Source: Hymenobacter setariae (GTDB lineage: Bacteria; Bacteroidota; Bacteroidia; Cytophagales; Hymenobacteraceae). From it: a stretch of DNA of 64,000 nucleotides. Below are positions 36,317 to 44,315 of this stretch, in pieces (the first letter of the stretch is position 1; every line of letters begins with the position of its first letter). A program made the position numbers and the translations under genes. The DNA is taken from positions 124,001 through 188,000 of the forward strand of contig NZ_VMRJ01000007.1 in NCBI RefSeq assembly GCF_007713685.1. Reading direction: 5' to 3'. The notes under the pieces are model-generated. The model saw nothing but the letters and a program-made list of their open reading frames with translations. It made no database searches and was not told where the DNA came from.

Positions 36317-36730
36317 TTATACCTGCGCCAGCAGCCAGGCGACAGCTTCGGACTCCTGCTCGAAGTTGCGGTACTGATGGCCAAGCTTACGGCTGGTCAT
36401 GACGATGCCCGTCATGGCGAGGCGTGCAAATACGTTGTGGGCCACCACCACGGCGCCGTAGCGGTAGCCAGCTTCGCGCACGGCGCGGGGCAGCCACTCG
36501 TCTATCATCCAGGTTTCTTCTGTGGGTGTGAAGGCGCTCATAGCCTGCTGGTTGACAAGCATCTTGCTCCAGCCGTGGCGCTTCATGGCTTGCTGGGCGT
36601 GCGTGAGCAGCGCCTGAAACTGCGTTTCGCTGCGCACGCCTGCATAATATTCCAGGCGGATGTATGCCTCTGGCTCCTCCCAGAGGCAGCCAGCGTTATT
36701 TTTAAAGTAGATAGTGCGCGCCGAAGCCAT
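36317..36730 (-). CDS. Small cytoplasmic protein, possibly STAS/SpoIIAA-like
   Basis: 137 residues from the ATG at 36730 (MASARTIYFKNNAGCLWE). No signal or membrane segment. The beta-alpha order (a strand, then EAYIRLEYYAG, helix TQFQALLTHAQQAMKRHG, strand KMLVNQQ, helix TWMIDEWLPRAVREAG, strand RYGAVVVAHN) resembles the STAS/SpoIIAA-like fold found in many Hymenobacteraceae proteins of unknown role. This is fold-level guesswork. Confidence 0.65.
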   Translation of the reverse strand: MASARTIYFKNNAGCLWEEPEAYIRLEYYAGVRSETQFQALLTHAQQAMKRHGWSKMLVNQQAMSAFTPTEETWMIDEWLPRAVREAGYRYGAVVVAHNVFARLAMTGIVMTSRKLGHQYRNFEQESEAVAWLLAQV

Positions 36731-36855
36731 AGTATAGCAGTAGTAACTAGATAACCGCCACTGCAAGGTACTAGTGCCAGGGCCATCCGCCCATTTACTA
36801 CACCTAGAGGAGGCTGCTTCAGGGTAGTTTTACGCTTTCTCTCACGCTTTAGCCT

Positions 36856-37461
36856 ATGAAACCGCGCCGCAAGCCCACTGCTCTCCGCAAGCCCGATTCT
36901 TTTCCGGCCGACCAAGTGCTTACGGGCCTCGATGCACGGCGCCTGCTTGCCCTAGGTCGCGAGTTCGAGCAGTTCCATTTCATAAGCTGCGAGCTAGCCG
37001 AAGCCGACCTAGGTGGGCTGCGCTTCGAGGATTGCCTATTTGAGCGCTGCAACCTGACCACGGCCAAGCTCGGCAGCACAGCGCTGCAAAACGTAGCCTT
37101 TGCTGACTGCAAGCTGCTAGGTGTAAACTTTGGTGCGTGCCAGGACATGCTATTCGGCGTGCACTTCGATGGCTGCCAGCTGCGTTATGCCTCTTTCGGG
37201 GGCAAGCGCATGGCGGGTACCCGCTTCGCGCAGTGCACCCTCGATGAGGCCGATTTTACCAATACTGACCTCAGCAGCGCTTCCTTCGCGGGCTGCGACC
37301 TCACGCGGGCGGGCTTTCATAATACTCTGCTGGCGAGGGCCGATTTTACGACGGCTACCAACTACGCCCTCGACCCCGAAGCCAACATCCTCACCGGGGC
37401 GCGCTTTGCGCTGGCCGGGCTGCCGGGCCTGCTAGCTAAGTACGACCTCGTAGTAGAGTAA
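36856..37461 (+). CDS. Pentapeptide-repeat protein
   Basis: 201 residues. From about residue 40 the sequence runs in five-residue steps with A/C-[D/N]-L/F at the centre (EADLGGLRFEDCLFERCNLTTAKL ... DEADFTNTDLSSASFAGCDLTRAGFHNTLLARADF), which folds as a right-handed square beta-helix. It ends with LTGARFALAGLPGLLAKYDLVVE, a common C-terminal block in this group. Relatives of the Qnr/McbG type protect gyrase, but that needs features I cannot confirm, so no function is claimed. Confidence 0.92.
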   Translation: MKPRRKPTALRKPDSFPADQVLTGLDARRLLALGREFEQFHFISCELAEADLGGLRFEDCLFERCNLTTAKLGSTALQNVAFADCKLLGVNFGACQDMLFGVHFDGCQLRYASFGGKRMAGTRFAQCTLDEADFTNTDLSSASFAGCDLTRAGFHNTLLARADFTTATNYALDPEANILTGARFALAGLPGLLAKYDLVVE

Positions 37462-37932
37462 GCGCATCCTAGGCTGGCAAATCTGGGCAGCACTACTGCC
37501 TAGGCCCTTAATTTTTAGCTATTTTCATTGCATTGTTGGCATATGAAAAAGTACTTAAACGTGGTTTTCTACAGCATTTTTCCATCCTGCTTTCTGCTGT
37601 AAATCAGCTTGCTGTATAGCAGCAAAGACATTTTGGTAGCTCCATCCATTACGGCTGCTTACCTGACGCAAACGCCTATGGCGGCGCTGAGCTAGTTGCT
37701 ACCGCCTCATTACCAGCAAGCAACGCCTCTAGGCAGAAGACTGAGCAAGCCAAAATCTCCAATATGCCAGAAAGGGTTACGCCTATTAATCCGATAGGAT
37801 AATATCCAGATAACGGAATTAAAAACCGTACTTAGCTAGCAGGCATTTACCAGAGCCATTACTTATATATAATTCAAATTATGAATAACTTGCGTCGCTT
37901 ATTGCAACCTCAATTTTATCATTACTTAAATT
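37462..37932. other. Intergenic region with only a decayed small reading
   Basis: 471 bases. Apart from the broken reading at 37543-37695 I see no gene. The last 100 bases are AT-rich and should contain the promoter of the next gene. Confidence 0.5.
37543..37695 (+). pseudogene. Possible remnant of a small membrane or secreted protein, interrupted by a stop
   Basis: The ATG at 37543 opens MKKYLNVVFYSIFPSCFLL, stops at TAA (37600-37602), and the same frame then continues for 30 codons (ISLLYSSKDILVAPSITAAY...) to TAG at 37695. The hydrophobic start with two lysines looks like a signal or membrane anchor. It may be a decayed gene or chance. Confidence 0.3.
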
Positions 37933-39141
37933 ATGCGTTTACCGTTTACCCTATTGGGCGCGGCCTCCTTGCTAACTGTCACTGCTTATGGCCAGAGCAT
38001 TGATGCCCAAAAAGTCACCTTCGACTATGTGCGCCTGCCCATGATACCGGTTCCGGCCGGCAGCCACTCGTACCAGGCCGAAGTAGTGCTACGCTACGAA
38101 GAAGCCGTGAAGCAGCAGAAAGCCGACCATTTGTCGGCCGTAGCAGAAGCTAAAATTAAAGCTGAGAAAGACAAGCAAGAATATAAAGCGCTATCACTTA
38201 AGGATAAAGCTCTCAACCGCTTGCTGCTGGATGAGCGCAAGCCTGGAGCGGCCGTGATTCCGACTGCCGACTATACAGCACAGGTATACGATGCTAAAAC
38301 CCTGGCTGCTACCTACGTCAATGTAAGCGGCTTTCAGCGGGCAGCTGGCCCTACTGCCGACCTGCGCATTACGGTAACGACGGATGGGTTTACCCTAGGC
38401 CCCATTGCGCCAGCCGAGGTGAAAAGCAACACCCAAGTAAAGCTCGCTGGCGTTAGCACGGGCGATGGCGTAAAACACTTGTACGAAGTATCGTACAAAT
38501 CGCCTATCTCAGTGAAGGTGAGCACCAAGGATGGTGCGGTGCTGCTCGATGAGCTCATCGAAGCAACCAACACTTACACGGTGGGCAAAACAGAAGCTTT
38601 TGGTAACCCTGACGGCCTAGCAAAGTTCTGGGCTGCAAATCAAAACGCTTTTCTACGCCAGCTCGACGAGAACTCGATGAAAGCTAACATGAAGCTGGTG
38701 GCAGACTACCTAGACAGCAAGCTAGGGCAGCGCGTTATCACGCGCAACACGTCCATCATCGTCGTGTCAGATAAGAAAGTGAATTATGACGAGTACCCCC
38801 AGGCTTACGAGAAGGCTTTGATGGGCTACAAAGGCCTAGGCGACCCTGCCCGCATAGCCGACGCCCAAAAGCAAATTAACGAAGCTATTGCACTTTGGAA
38901 CAAGGCTTTATCGGAATCGAACCCTAAAGACAAAAAGGCCCGCATCGACGAAAAAGTTACCGCCGCAACTCTATACAATGACGCCGAAGCCAACCTATGG
39001 CTGAACAACTTTGACGAAGCCGACCGCCTGTTGGCCCGCCTCAAGTTGCTGGACATTTCGCGCTATAACACGATGGCCAACGAACTCGGTGCCGTAGTGC
39101 AGGACCAGCGCGTCCGCTTCAACGCCAACAAGAAGAGCTAG
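37933..39141 (+). CDS. Exported protein of unknown function with Lys/Glu-rich coil and TPR-like tail
   Basis: 402 residues with a signal peptide (MRLPFTLLGAASLLTVTAYG). I do not recognise the family. After a short strand-rich start (VTFDYVRLPMIPVPAG) comes a charged, probably coiled-coil stretch (EEAVKQQKADHLSAVAEAKIKAEKDKQEYK), then a beta-rich middle with regular hydroxylated residues. The last 130 residues are helical with KALSESNPKDKKARIDEKVTAATLYNDAEANLWLNNFDEADRLLARL, like two TPR units. It is probably periplasmic. It is followed by a terminator and so is likely a single-gene unit. Confidence 0.8.
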   Translation: MRLPFTLLGAASLLTVTAYGQSIDAQKVTFDYVRLPMIPVPAGSHSYQAEVVLRYEEAVKQQKADHLSAVAEAKIKAEKDKQEYKALSLKDKALNRLLLDERKPGAAVIPTADYTAQVYDAKTLAATYVNVSGFQRAAGPTADLRITVTTDGFTLGPIAPAEVKSNTQVKLAGVSTGDGVKHLYEVSYKSPISVKVSTKDGAVLLDELIEATNTYTVGKTEAFGNPDGLAKFWAANQNAFLRQLDENSMKANMKLVADYLDSKLGQRVITRNTSIIVVSDKKVNYDEYPQAYEKALMGYKGLGDPARIADAQKQINEAIALWNKALSESNPKDKKARIDEKVTAATLYNDAEANLWLNNFDEADRLLARLKLLDISRYNTMANELGAVVQDQRVRFNANKKS

Positions 39142-39191
39142 TTAGCAGACTCAGCAGATTTCACTTGCTCTTCTCATCTCTTTTCTGCTTT

Positions 39192-39220
39192 TAAAAGCCC
39201 CTCCTTGAGGGGCTTTTATT
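39192..39220 (+). terminator. Terminator after the unknown exported protein
   Basis: Stem TAAAAGCCCCTC with its complement GAGGGGCTTTTA, three-base loop CTT, then ATTATTT. Confidence 0.9.
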
Positions 39221-39334
39221 ATTTGGCACTGTTTAGTTTGGGCTCACCCTCCTAGGGTAGCCTAAAGAACATGGGCACTTTCAACCTGCGCTGCGCGGCC
39301 CGCGTAAGCGCTAGCCCAACCAAGCCAGAAAACG

Positions 39335-39895
39335 ATGTTGCTTTGTTTGCTACTGCCGCTGAGTTTATTGCCACTTGCAGCCCCGCCCACGCCGGCCCAG
39401 CTCGTGGTGCCGGGCCAGAGCTTGGGCAGTCTCCAGCTGGGGGCCGATGCGGCCACGCTGGCCAACCTAGGGCCCGCCGCCTACAGCGACGCCGCCATGC
39501 AGAAGGGCTGGGCTACTTGGTTTGGCACGGGCCACCCACCCGCCCAGCTCGACGTGTACACCACGATGGTGCCGGGCCAAGACACTCACAAATCGGTGCA
39601 GGTGGTGCGGGCCACGTCCGCCTACTTCCGCTTGGCCAACGGGCTGCGCAATGGCTCGACCCTGCGCCAGATTGAGGAGTGCTATGGCAAGCTGCCGCTG
39701 GCCACCAGCTACCAGCTCAAGGCCGGCCCGCGCTACCTCTACGACAATGTGAAGCTAGGCATCGCCTTTGAGTTAGATGGCAAAACGAGCACCAGCCACT
39801 GCCGGGCGCTGGTGGTGCATCAGCCGGGGCAGCCCGCAGCCAAGATTTATTTGCCAATGCCGCTTTATCTCAAAGAAGTGCCGGTACGTAAGTGA
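39335..39895 (+). CDS. Small exported protein of unknown function
   Basis: 186 residues with a strongly hydrophobic start (MLLCLLLPLSLLPLAAPPTPA) that reads as a signal peptide. The middle, VVPGQSLGSLQLGADAATLANLGPAAYSDAAMQKGWATWFG, resembles the repeated units of Bacteroidota periplasmic proteins in which a G-x-x-(I/L)G-x-(L/S) turn precedes a helix, but no named family is recognised. It is followed by the MFS gene after 69 bases on the same strand. Confidence 0.7.
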   Translation: MLLCLLLPLSLLPLAAPPTPAQLVVPGQSLGSLQLGADAATLANLGPAAYSDAAMQKGWATWFGTGHPPAQLDVYTTMVPGQDTHKSVQVVRATSAYFRLANGLRNGSTLRQIEECYGKLPLATSYQLKAGPRYLYDNVKLGIAFELDGKTSTSHCRALVVHQPGQPAAKIYLPMPLYLKEVPVRK

Positions 39896-39964
39896 GCTAC
39901 CTCTTTGTCTTTGCAAGCACAGCGCAGCGAGGACATTGCCATCATCTGCTAGTACCACTTACCC

Positions 39965-41626
39965 ATGTCCCCGGCTCCCGCTGCTGCCAAGCCCTCCTTT
40001 CTCACGCCTTTTACTTACGCCCTGTTTCGGGCTATTTGGATAGCCTCGGTAGTATCGAACGTGGGCACCTGGATGCAGAATGTGGCCGGCGTGTGGCTCG
40101 TGACTACGCTCACCACCTCGGCGCTGCTGGTGGCCCTTATGCAAACGGCCACTAGCCTGCCCGCCTTTTTGCTGAGCATGCCGGCCGGCGCCATCGGCGA
40201 CCTCATCGACCGGCGCAAGCTACTGCTGGCCACGCAGGGCTTTATGGCGGTGGTGGCGTTTAGCCTAGGGGCCTTCACGTTTACGGGGCACATTACGGCA
40301 CTGGAGGTGCTGGGCTTCACATTTCTCCTAGGTATGGGCGCGGCGCTAAATGGGCCGGTATGGCAGGCCGTGGCTACCGAGCTGGTGCCGCGCCCGGTAC
40401 TGCCGTTTGCCATCACGCTCAATGGCGTCAGCAACAACATTGCCCGCGCCATTGGGCCGGCCCTAGGTGGGCTCATCATTGCCTACTACTCGCCAGGCTA
40501 CGTGTTCATGCTCAATGGCATCTCCTTCATCGGCACGTGGCTGGTGGTATACCGCTGGCAGCGTGAGGCCGAACCTAGCAGTGGCCCGGCCGAAAACTTC
40601 ACGGGTGCGTTGCGGGCGGGGTTGCGCTATGTGCAGTATTCGCCGGCTATTTATGGGGTGTTGGTGCGCACGTTTGCGTTTTCATTCGGGGCCAGCGCTA
40701 TGTGGGCGCTGCTGAGCGTGGTGGTGGCACGGCAGCTGCACCTCAGCTCGGGCACCTACGGCGTCATGCTGTCGTGGCTGGGCGCGGGCGCCATCACGGG
40801 GGCTTTCCTCATGGGACGCGCTGGCCAGCAGCTTACCATGAACCAGCGGGTGCTGCTGGGTTCCATCGGCTTTGTGGGCACCAACTTGGCTTTGGCGCTG
40901 GTACCGAGCGAGTACTGGCTGTTCCCGGTCATGTTCATTTCGGGCACCTGCTGGCTGATTGTGATGACCAGCTTCAATACCACCGTGCAGCTGCATGTGC
41001 CCAAGTGGGTGCAGGCGCGGGTAGTGAGTATTTATATGCTGACGTTTCAGGCGGGCATGAGCTTAGGCAGCGTGGCCTGGGGCGAGTTGGCCGACCGCAT
41101 CAGCCTGCAAACGGCTCTGCTGGTAGCAGCCGGCTGGATGCTGGCTAGTCTGTTGCTGGCCATTCCGTTCTCTATTCACCAGCCTGAGGGCCTCGACCTA
41201 GCGCCGGCCGATAGCTGGACCGACCCCGCCCCGGGCGCTCCCGAAGGCGAAGGCGTAGACCCCGAAGATGGCCCCGTGGTAGTAATGATAGCTTATAACG
41301 TGGCCCCCGCCGACTGGCCCGCTTTCCGCGAGGCAGCCCAGCAGCTGCGCCGCCTACGCCTGCGCGATGGGGCGCTGCGAGCCGGCGTCTTTGCTGACGT
41401 GGCCGACCCCACGCGCCTCACCGAGTTCTTTTACGTGGCTACCTGGGGCGAGCACCTGCGCCAGCACCGCCGCTTCACGCGCGACGACCAGGCCGTGGAA
41501 GCCGAGGTGCGGCGGTTCCATCGCGGGCCAGAGCCGCCGCACGTTTCGCACTTCCTGGCTTTCCCGCGCACGGCCAATGTAGAGGTACCTAGCCCGCCAC
41601 TGCAAGTAGCTGAGAGCGTGCAATAG
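39965..41626 (+). CDS. MFS exporter of the EntS/MFS_3 type with a cytoplasmic C-terminal domain
   Basis: 553 residues. About twelve membrane segments fill residues 15-410; the A-like motif GDLIDRRKLLLATQG after the second segment is that of drug and siderophore exporters. Residues about 440-540 form a soluble domain (VVVMIAYNVAPADWPAFREAAQQLRRLRLRDGA ... LTEFFYVATWGEHLRQHRRFT) that reads like a ferredoxin-like antibiotic-biosynthesis-monooxygenase (ABM) dimer unit. This layout is known for the MFS_3 family. The substrate is unknown. No siderophore genes are adjacent, though a TonB receptor lies 4 kb away. Confidence 0.88.
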   Translation: MSPAPAAAKPSFLTPFTYALFRAIWIASVVSNVGTWMQNVAGVWLVTTLTTSALLVALMQTATSLPAFLLSMPAGAIGDLIDRRKLLLATQGFMAVVAFSLGAFTFTGHITALEVLGFTFLLGMGAALNGPVWQAVATELVPRPVLPFAITLNGVSNNIARAIGPALGGLIIAYYSPGYVFMLNGISFIGTWLVVYRWQREAEPSSGPAENFTGALRAGLRYVQYSPAIYGVLVRTFAFSFGASAMWALLSVVVARQLHLSSGTYGVMLSWLGAGAITGAFLMGRAGQQLTMNQRVLLGSIGFVGTNLALALVPSEYWLFPVMFISGTCWLIVMTSFNTTVQLHVPKWVQARVVSIYMLTFQAGMSLGSVAWGELADRISLQTALLVAAGWMLASLLLAIPFSIHQPEGLDLAPADSWTDPAPGAPEGEGVDPEDGPVVVMIAYNVAPADWPAFREAAQQLRRLRLRDGALRAGVFADVADPTRLTEFFYVATWGEHLRQHRRFTRDDQAVEAEVRRFHRGPEPPHVSHFLAFPRTANVEVPSPPLQVAESVQ

Positions 41627-41720
41627 GCTGCATCGTGCTCACACAGAGCTCGGGAGCCAGCAAACTTTTTGCTCCGGTGGGAGTTCCGTAGGCTTTGAAT
41701 CTTACAAGCAGCCTGCTGCC

Positions 41721-42665
41721 ATGACGACTACCACGCTAAATACCCTTTACCAGGAGCTAGCTCCCTGCACCAGCCTCGACCTGAGCAAGCTGCTGCCCGG
41801 CGGTATTCAGCGCGAGGTCGGCCACTTCAACGTATTTGATTTAGCCGACTTCTGGGAGACTAGCCAACTGCGGCCGGGCATGTCCTATCCTTGCCGCTCT
41901 TTCTACAAAATCAGCTTGTTGCGTAGTCGGAGCCGCGCCGAGTATGCCAACCAAACCATTGACATCGAGCCCGACACCTTGGTATTTTCGACGCCAAAGG
42001 TATCCTTCCAGTGGTCGCCCGCAGAGGTGCAGCAGGGGCACTTCTGCCTGTATAGCGCCGAGTTTTTGCTGCCGGTGCTCGGCGGCCTTACCCCTGACGA
42101 GCTTCCCCTGTTTCGGGCCGACGGCTACCTCGTGTTTCAGCTAACACCGACCGAAGCAGCGCGAACGGCATTCATTTTCAGTCAGATGCAGGAGGAGCTA
42201 GCCTCCGACTACGCCCACAAGTACGACCTGCTGCGAGCCTACGTGCTGGAACTGCTGCACCTAGGGCAGAAGCGGCAGACCACCACTGCGTTGCACCCGG
42301 CCCACTCGGCGGCGGCCCGGCTCACATCGCGCTTTGCGGAGTTGCTAGAGCGGCAGTTTCCACTCACTACTCCCCAGCAACGCGTGCCGCTGCGCACTGC
42401 CAAGGACTTTGCCGACCACCTAGCCGTGCACGTCAACCACCTCAACAAGGTACTCAAGGACAGCACCGGCCGCACCACCACCGACCTCATCGGCGGGCGG
42501 CTGGCGCAGGAGGCCAAGGCCCTGCTGCGCCAAACGGACTGGACGCTCTGGGAAATTGCCGACAGCCTAGGATTTGTCGATGTGGCGCACTTCTCGCACT
42601 TCTTCCGCCGCTACGCTGCCGTGAGCCCCGGCGCATTTCGCACACTGGAAGCCGTGCTGGTTTGA
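41721..42665 (+). CDS. AraC-family transcriptional regulator
   Basis: 314 residues. The N-terminal ~170 residues form a cupin-like sensor (FYKISLLRSRSRAEYANQTIDIEPDTLVFSTPKVSFQWSP), and the last 100 form the double helix-turn-helix: FADHLAVHVNHLNKVLKDSTGRTTTDLI, then LLRQTDWTLWEIADSLGFVDVAHFSHFFRRYAAVSPGAFR. It lies 93 bases ahead of an SDR gene on the same strand. AraC regulators of this type often activate the adjacent oxidoreductase, which is the simplest reading here. Confidence 0.93.
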   Translation: MTTTTLNTLYQELAPCTSLDLSKLLPGGIQREVGHFNVFDLADFWETSQLRPGMSYPCRSFYKISLLRSRSRAEYANQTIDIEPDTLVFSTPKVSFQWSPAEVQQGHFCLYSAEFLLPVLGGLTPDELPLFRADGYLVFQLTPTEAARTAFIFSQMQEELASDYAHKYDLLRAYVLELLHLGQKRQTTTALHPAHSAAARLTSRFAELLERQFPLTTPQQRVPLRTAKDFADHLAVHVNHLNKVLKDSTGRTTTDLIGGRLAQEAKALLRQTDWTLWEIADSLGFVDVAHFSHFFRRYAAVSPGAFRTLEAVLV

Positions 42666-42758
42666 TTTCTACAAAAAGCCGATTGGCGGCTACAACACCA
42701 CCGCAAGCGGCCTAGGGGACTTTTGTCGTGTTCATTTAACACTGCAAACGCACTCCGT

Positions 42759-43511
42759 ATGAGTACTTCCAAAATCGCCCTCGTGACTGGCGGCAGCCGC
42801 GGCCTGGGCAAGGATATGGCCCTGAAACTCGCTCAGCAGGGCATCGACGTCATTCTCACCTACCATAGCCAGCAGGCCGAAGCCGCCACCGTGGTAGCCG
42901 CCATTGAAGCCCTAGGTCGCCGCGCCGTGGCTCTCCGCCTCAATGCCGCTGACCTGAGCACCTTCGGGACCTTTTTCGCGCAGGTCACCACCGCCCTGGC
43001 CGATACCTTCGGCACCGACCGGTTCGACTTTCTCATCAACAATGCGGGCACCAGCTTGAGCGCGCCCATCGCCGAAACGACGGAGGCGCAGTTTGATGAG
43101 ATGCTCAACGTTCACCTCAAGGGCGTGTACTTTCTCACGCAGAAAGCTTTACCCCTGCTGAACGACGGCGGCCGCATCATCAATATCTCCTCGGTGTCCG
43201 CGCGCAGTTCTTATTCGGGCTTCTCCGTCTACGGCAGTGTGAAAGGGGCAGTAGAAGTCTTCACCCGCTACCTCGCCGTAGAGCTGGGCCCCCGGGGCAT
43301 TGCGGCCAACGTGGTTGCGCCCGGCGCGGTGTTTGGCGGCGGAGCCATGCCAGATTCGCCCGAAATGCGCGCCTGGGTAGCCCAGATAACGGCCCTGGGC
43401 CGCACGGCCGAGCCCGACGACATCGGCGGAATCGTGGCTTTCCTTTGCACCGATGCCGCCCGGTGGCTCAACGGCCAGCGCATCGAGGCAACAGGCGGGG
43501 TAATGCTGTAG
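42759..43511 (+). CDS. Short-chain dehydrogenase/reductase
   Basis: 250 residues from the ATG at 42759; an upstream TTG is possible but adds residues unlike the family. Motifs: TGGSRGLGK at residues 10-18, NNAG near 95, Ser in NISSVSAR near 140, the catalytic YGSVKG near 157-161, and a C-terminal IEATGGVML. An NADPH-dependent SDR of the 3-oxoacyl reductase-like group; substrate unknown. It is probably controlled by the AraC-type gene just upstream. Confidence 0.9.
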   Translation: MSTSKIALVTGGSRGLGKDMALKLAQQGIDVILTYHSQQAEAATVVAAIEALGRRAVALRLNAADLSTFGTFFAQVTTALADTFGTDRFDFLINNAGTSLSAPIAETTEAQFDEMLNVHLKGVYFLTQKALPLLNDGGRIINISSVSARSSYSGFSVYGSVKGAVEVFTRYLAVELGPRGIAANVVAPGAVFGGGAMPDSPEMRAWVAQITALGRTAEPDDIGGIVAFLCTDAARWLNGQRIEATGGVML

Positions 43512-43557
43512 GAGCCGCGAGTGCTCGGGCAGCGCCCCGACCATTGGTTTTGCGTAC

Positions 43558-43598
43558 AAGCAGGTTCTTACTGGAATAGCCAGTAGGAACCTGCTTTT
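43558..43598 (+). terminator. Terminator after the SDR gene
   Basis: Stem AGCAGGTTCTTACTGG with CCAGTAGGAACCTGCT (one wobble), loop AATAG, then TTTT. Confidence 0.85.
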
Positions 43599-43784
43599 GT
43601 GTTAAAAGCGATAGCCAAGTAGCATTTATAAGCCGACCTAGGCCCCAAAACACGGATGCCTACCGTCTGGGCTGGCTGCCAAGCTTTTTTAATTTTAGAA
43701 ACGGGGCTGTTAGCTTCATTTTTCAAAAACAAAACCCGCCGGCTACTGGCTAGTAGCTAATTGCTTCCTTATTCCTATTGTCCC

Positions 43785-44312
43785 TTGCTTACTCTCCTCG
43801 TCGGCACTAGCCGCCCCGAATCGCGCACCCGGCGCGTAGCCGAATTTTACGCCACGCTGCTCGATGAGCTCGGCGCACCTTATCAGTACCTAGACCTCAT
43901 GGACCTGCCGGCCGACCTGCTCACCGAGGCACTTTACCACAATGCCGGGCGGCACGACGAGTTCAACCGCCTCATCGCGCCGCTCGACCAGTCGGACAAG
44001 CTCGTCATCTTCGCGCCCGAGTATAATTGCTCTATCCCCGGCGCGCTCAAGACCTTTATCGATGCCCTCCCCTACCCCGGCGGCATACGAGGCAAGAAGG
44101 CGGCGCTGGTGGCTCTCAGCAGCGGCAGCCAAGGTGGCCTACTAGCCTTGAGCCACCTTACCGATATCCTTTTCTATCTAGGTACCAGCGTGTTGCCGCA
44201 GCGTGTGCGCCTGCCCAACATCAGTAAAGCTATGTCAAAGGAAGGTGAGATTACCGACCCGCTGCTGCGCCAGGTGCTGCGCGAGCAGGCCGAGGCACTG
44301 CTCGCGCTTTAG
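43785..44312 (+). CDS. NADPH-dependent FMN reductase family protein with a non-ATG start
   Basis: 175 residues when started at the TTG at 43785, which places LTLLVGTSRPESRTRRVAEFY exactly at the family's usual N-terminus (FMN phosphate loop GTSRPESRT). A TTG at 43761 adds eight residues; no ATG or GTG fits. Further motifs are VIFAPEYNCSIPGALKTFIDAL and ALVALSSGSQGG, typical of the YieF/ChrR and WrbA-related flavodoxin-like reductases. It reduces FMN, quinones or chromate-like acceptors. It ends three bases before the stop of the convergent PepSY gene. Confidence 0.85.
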   Translation: MLTLLVGTSRPESRTRRVAEFYATLLDELGAPYQYLDLMDLPADLLTEALYHNAGRHDEFNRLIAPLDQSDKLVIFAPEYNCSIPGALKTFIDALPYPGGIRGKKAALVALSSGSQGGLLALSHLTDILFYLGTSVLPQRVRLPNISKAMSKEGEITDPLLRQVLREQAEALLAL

Positions 44313-44315
44313 CCT

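Noticed and set aside
39271-39675. 134-residue frame overlapping the small exported protein
   Set aside because: The overlapping frame from 39335 has a clear signal peptide and better codon use.
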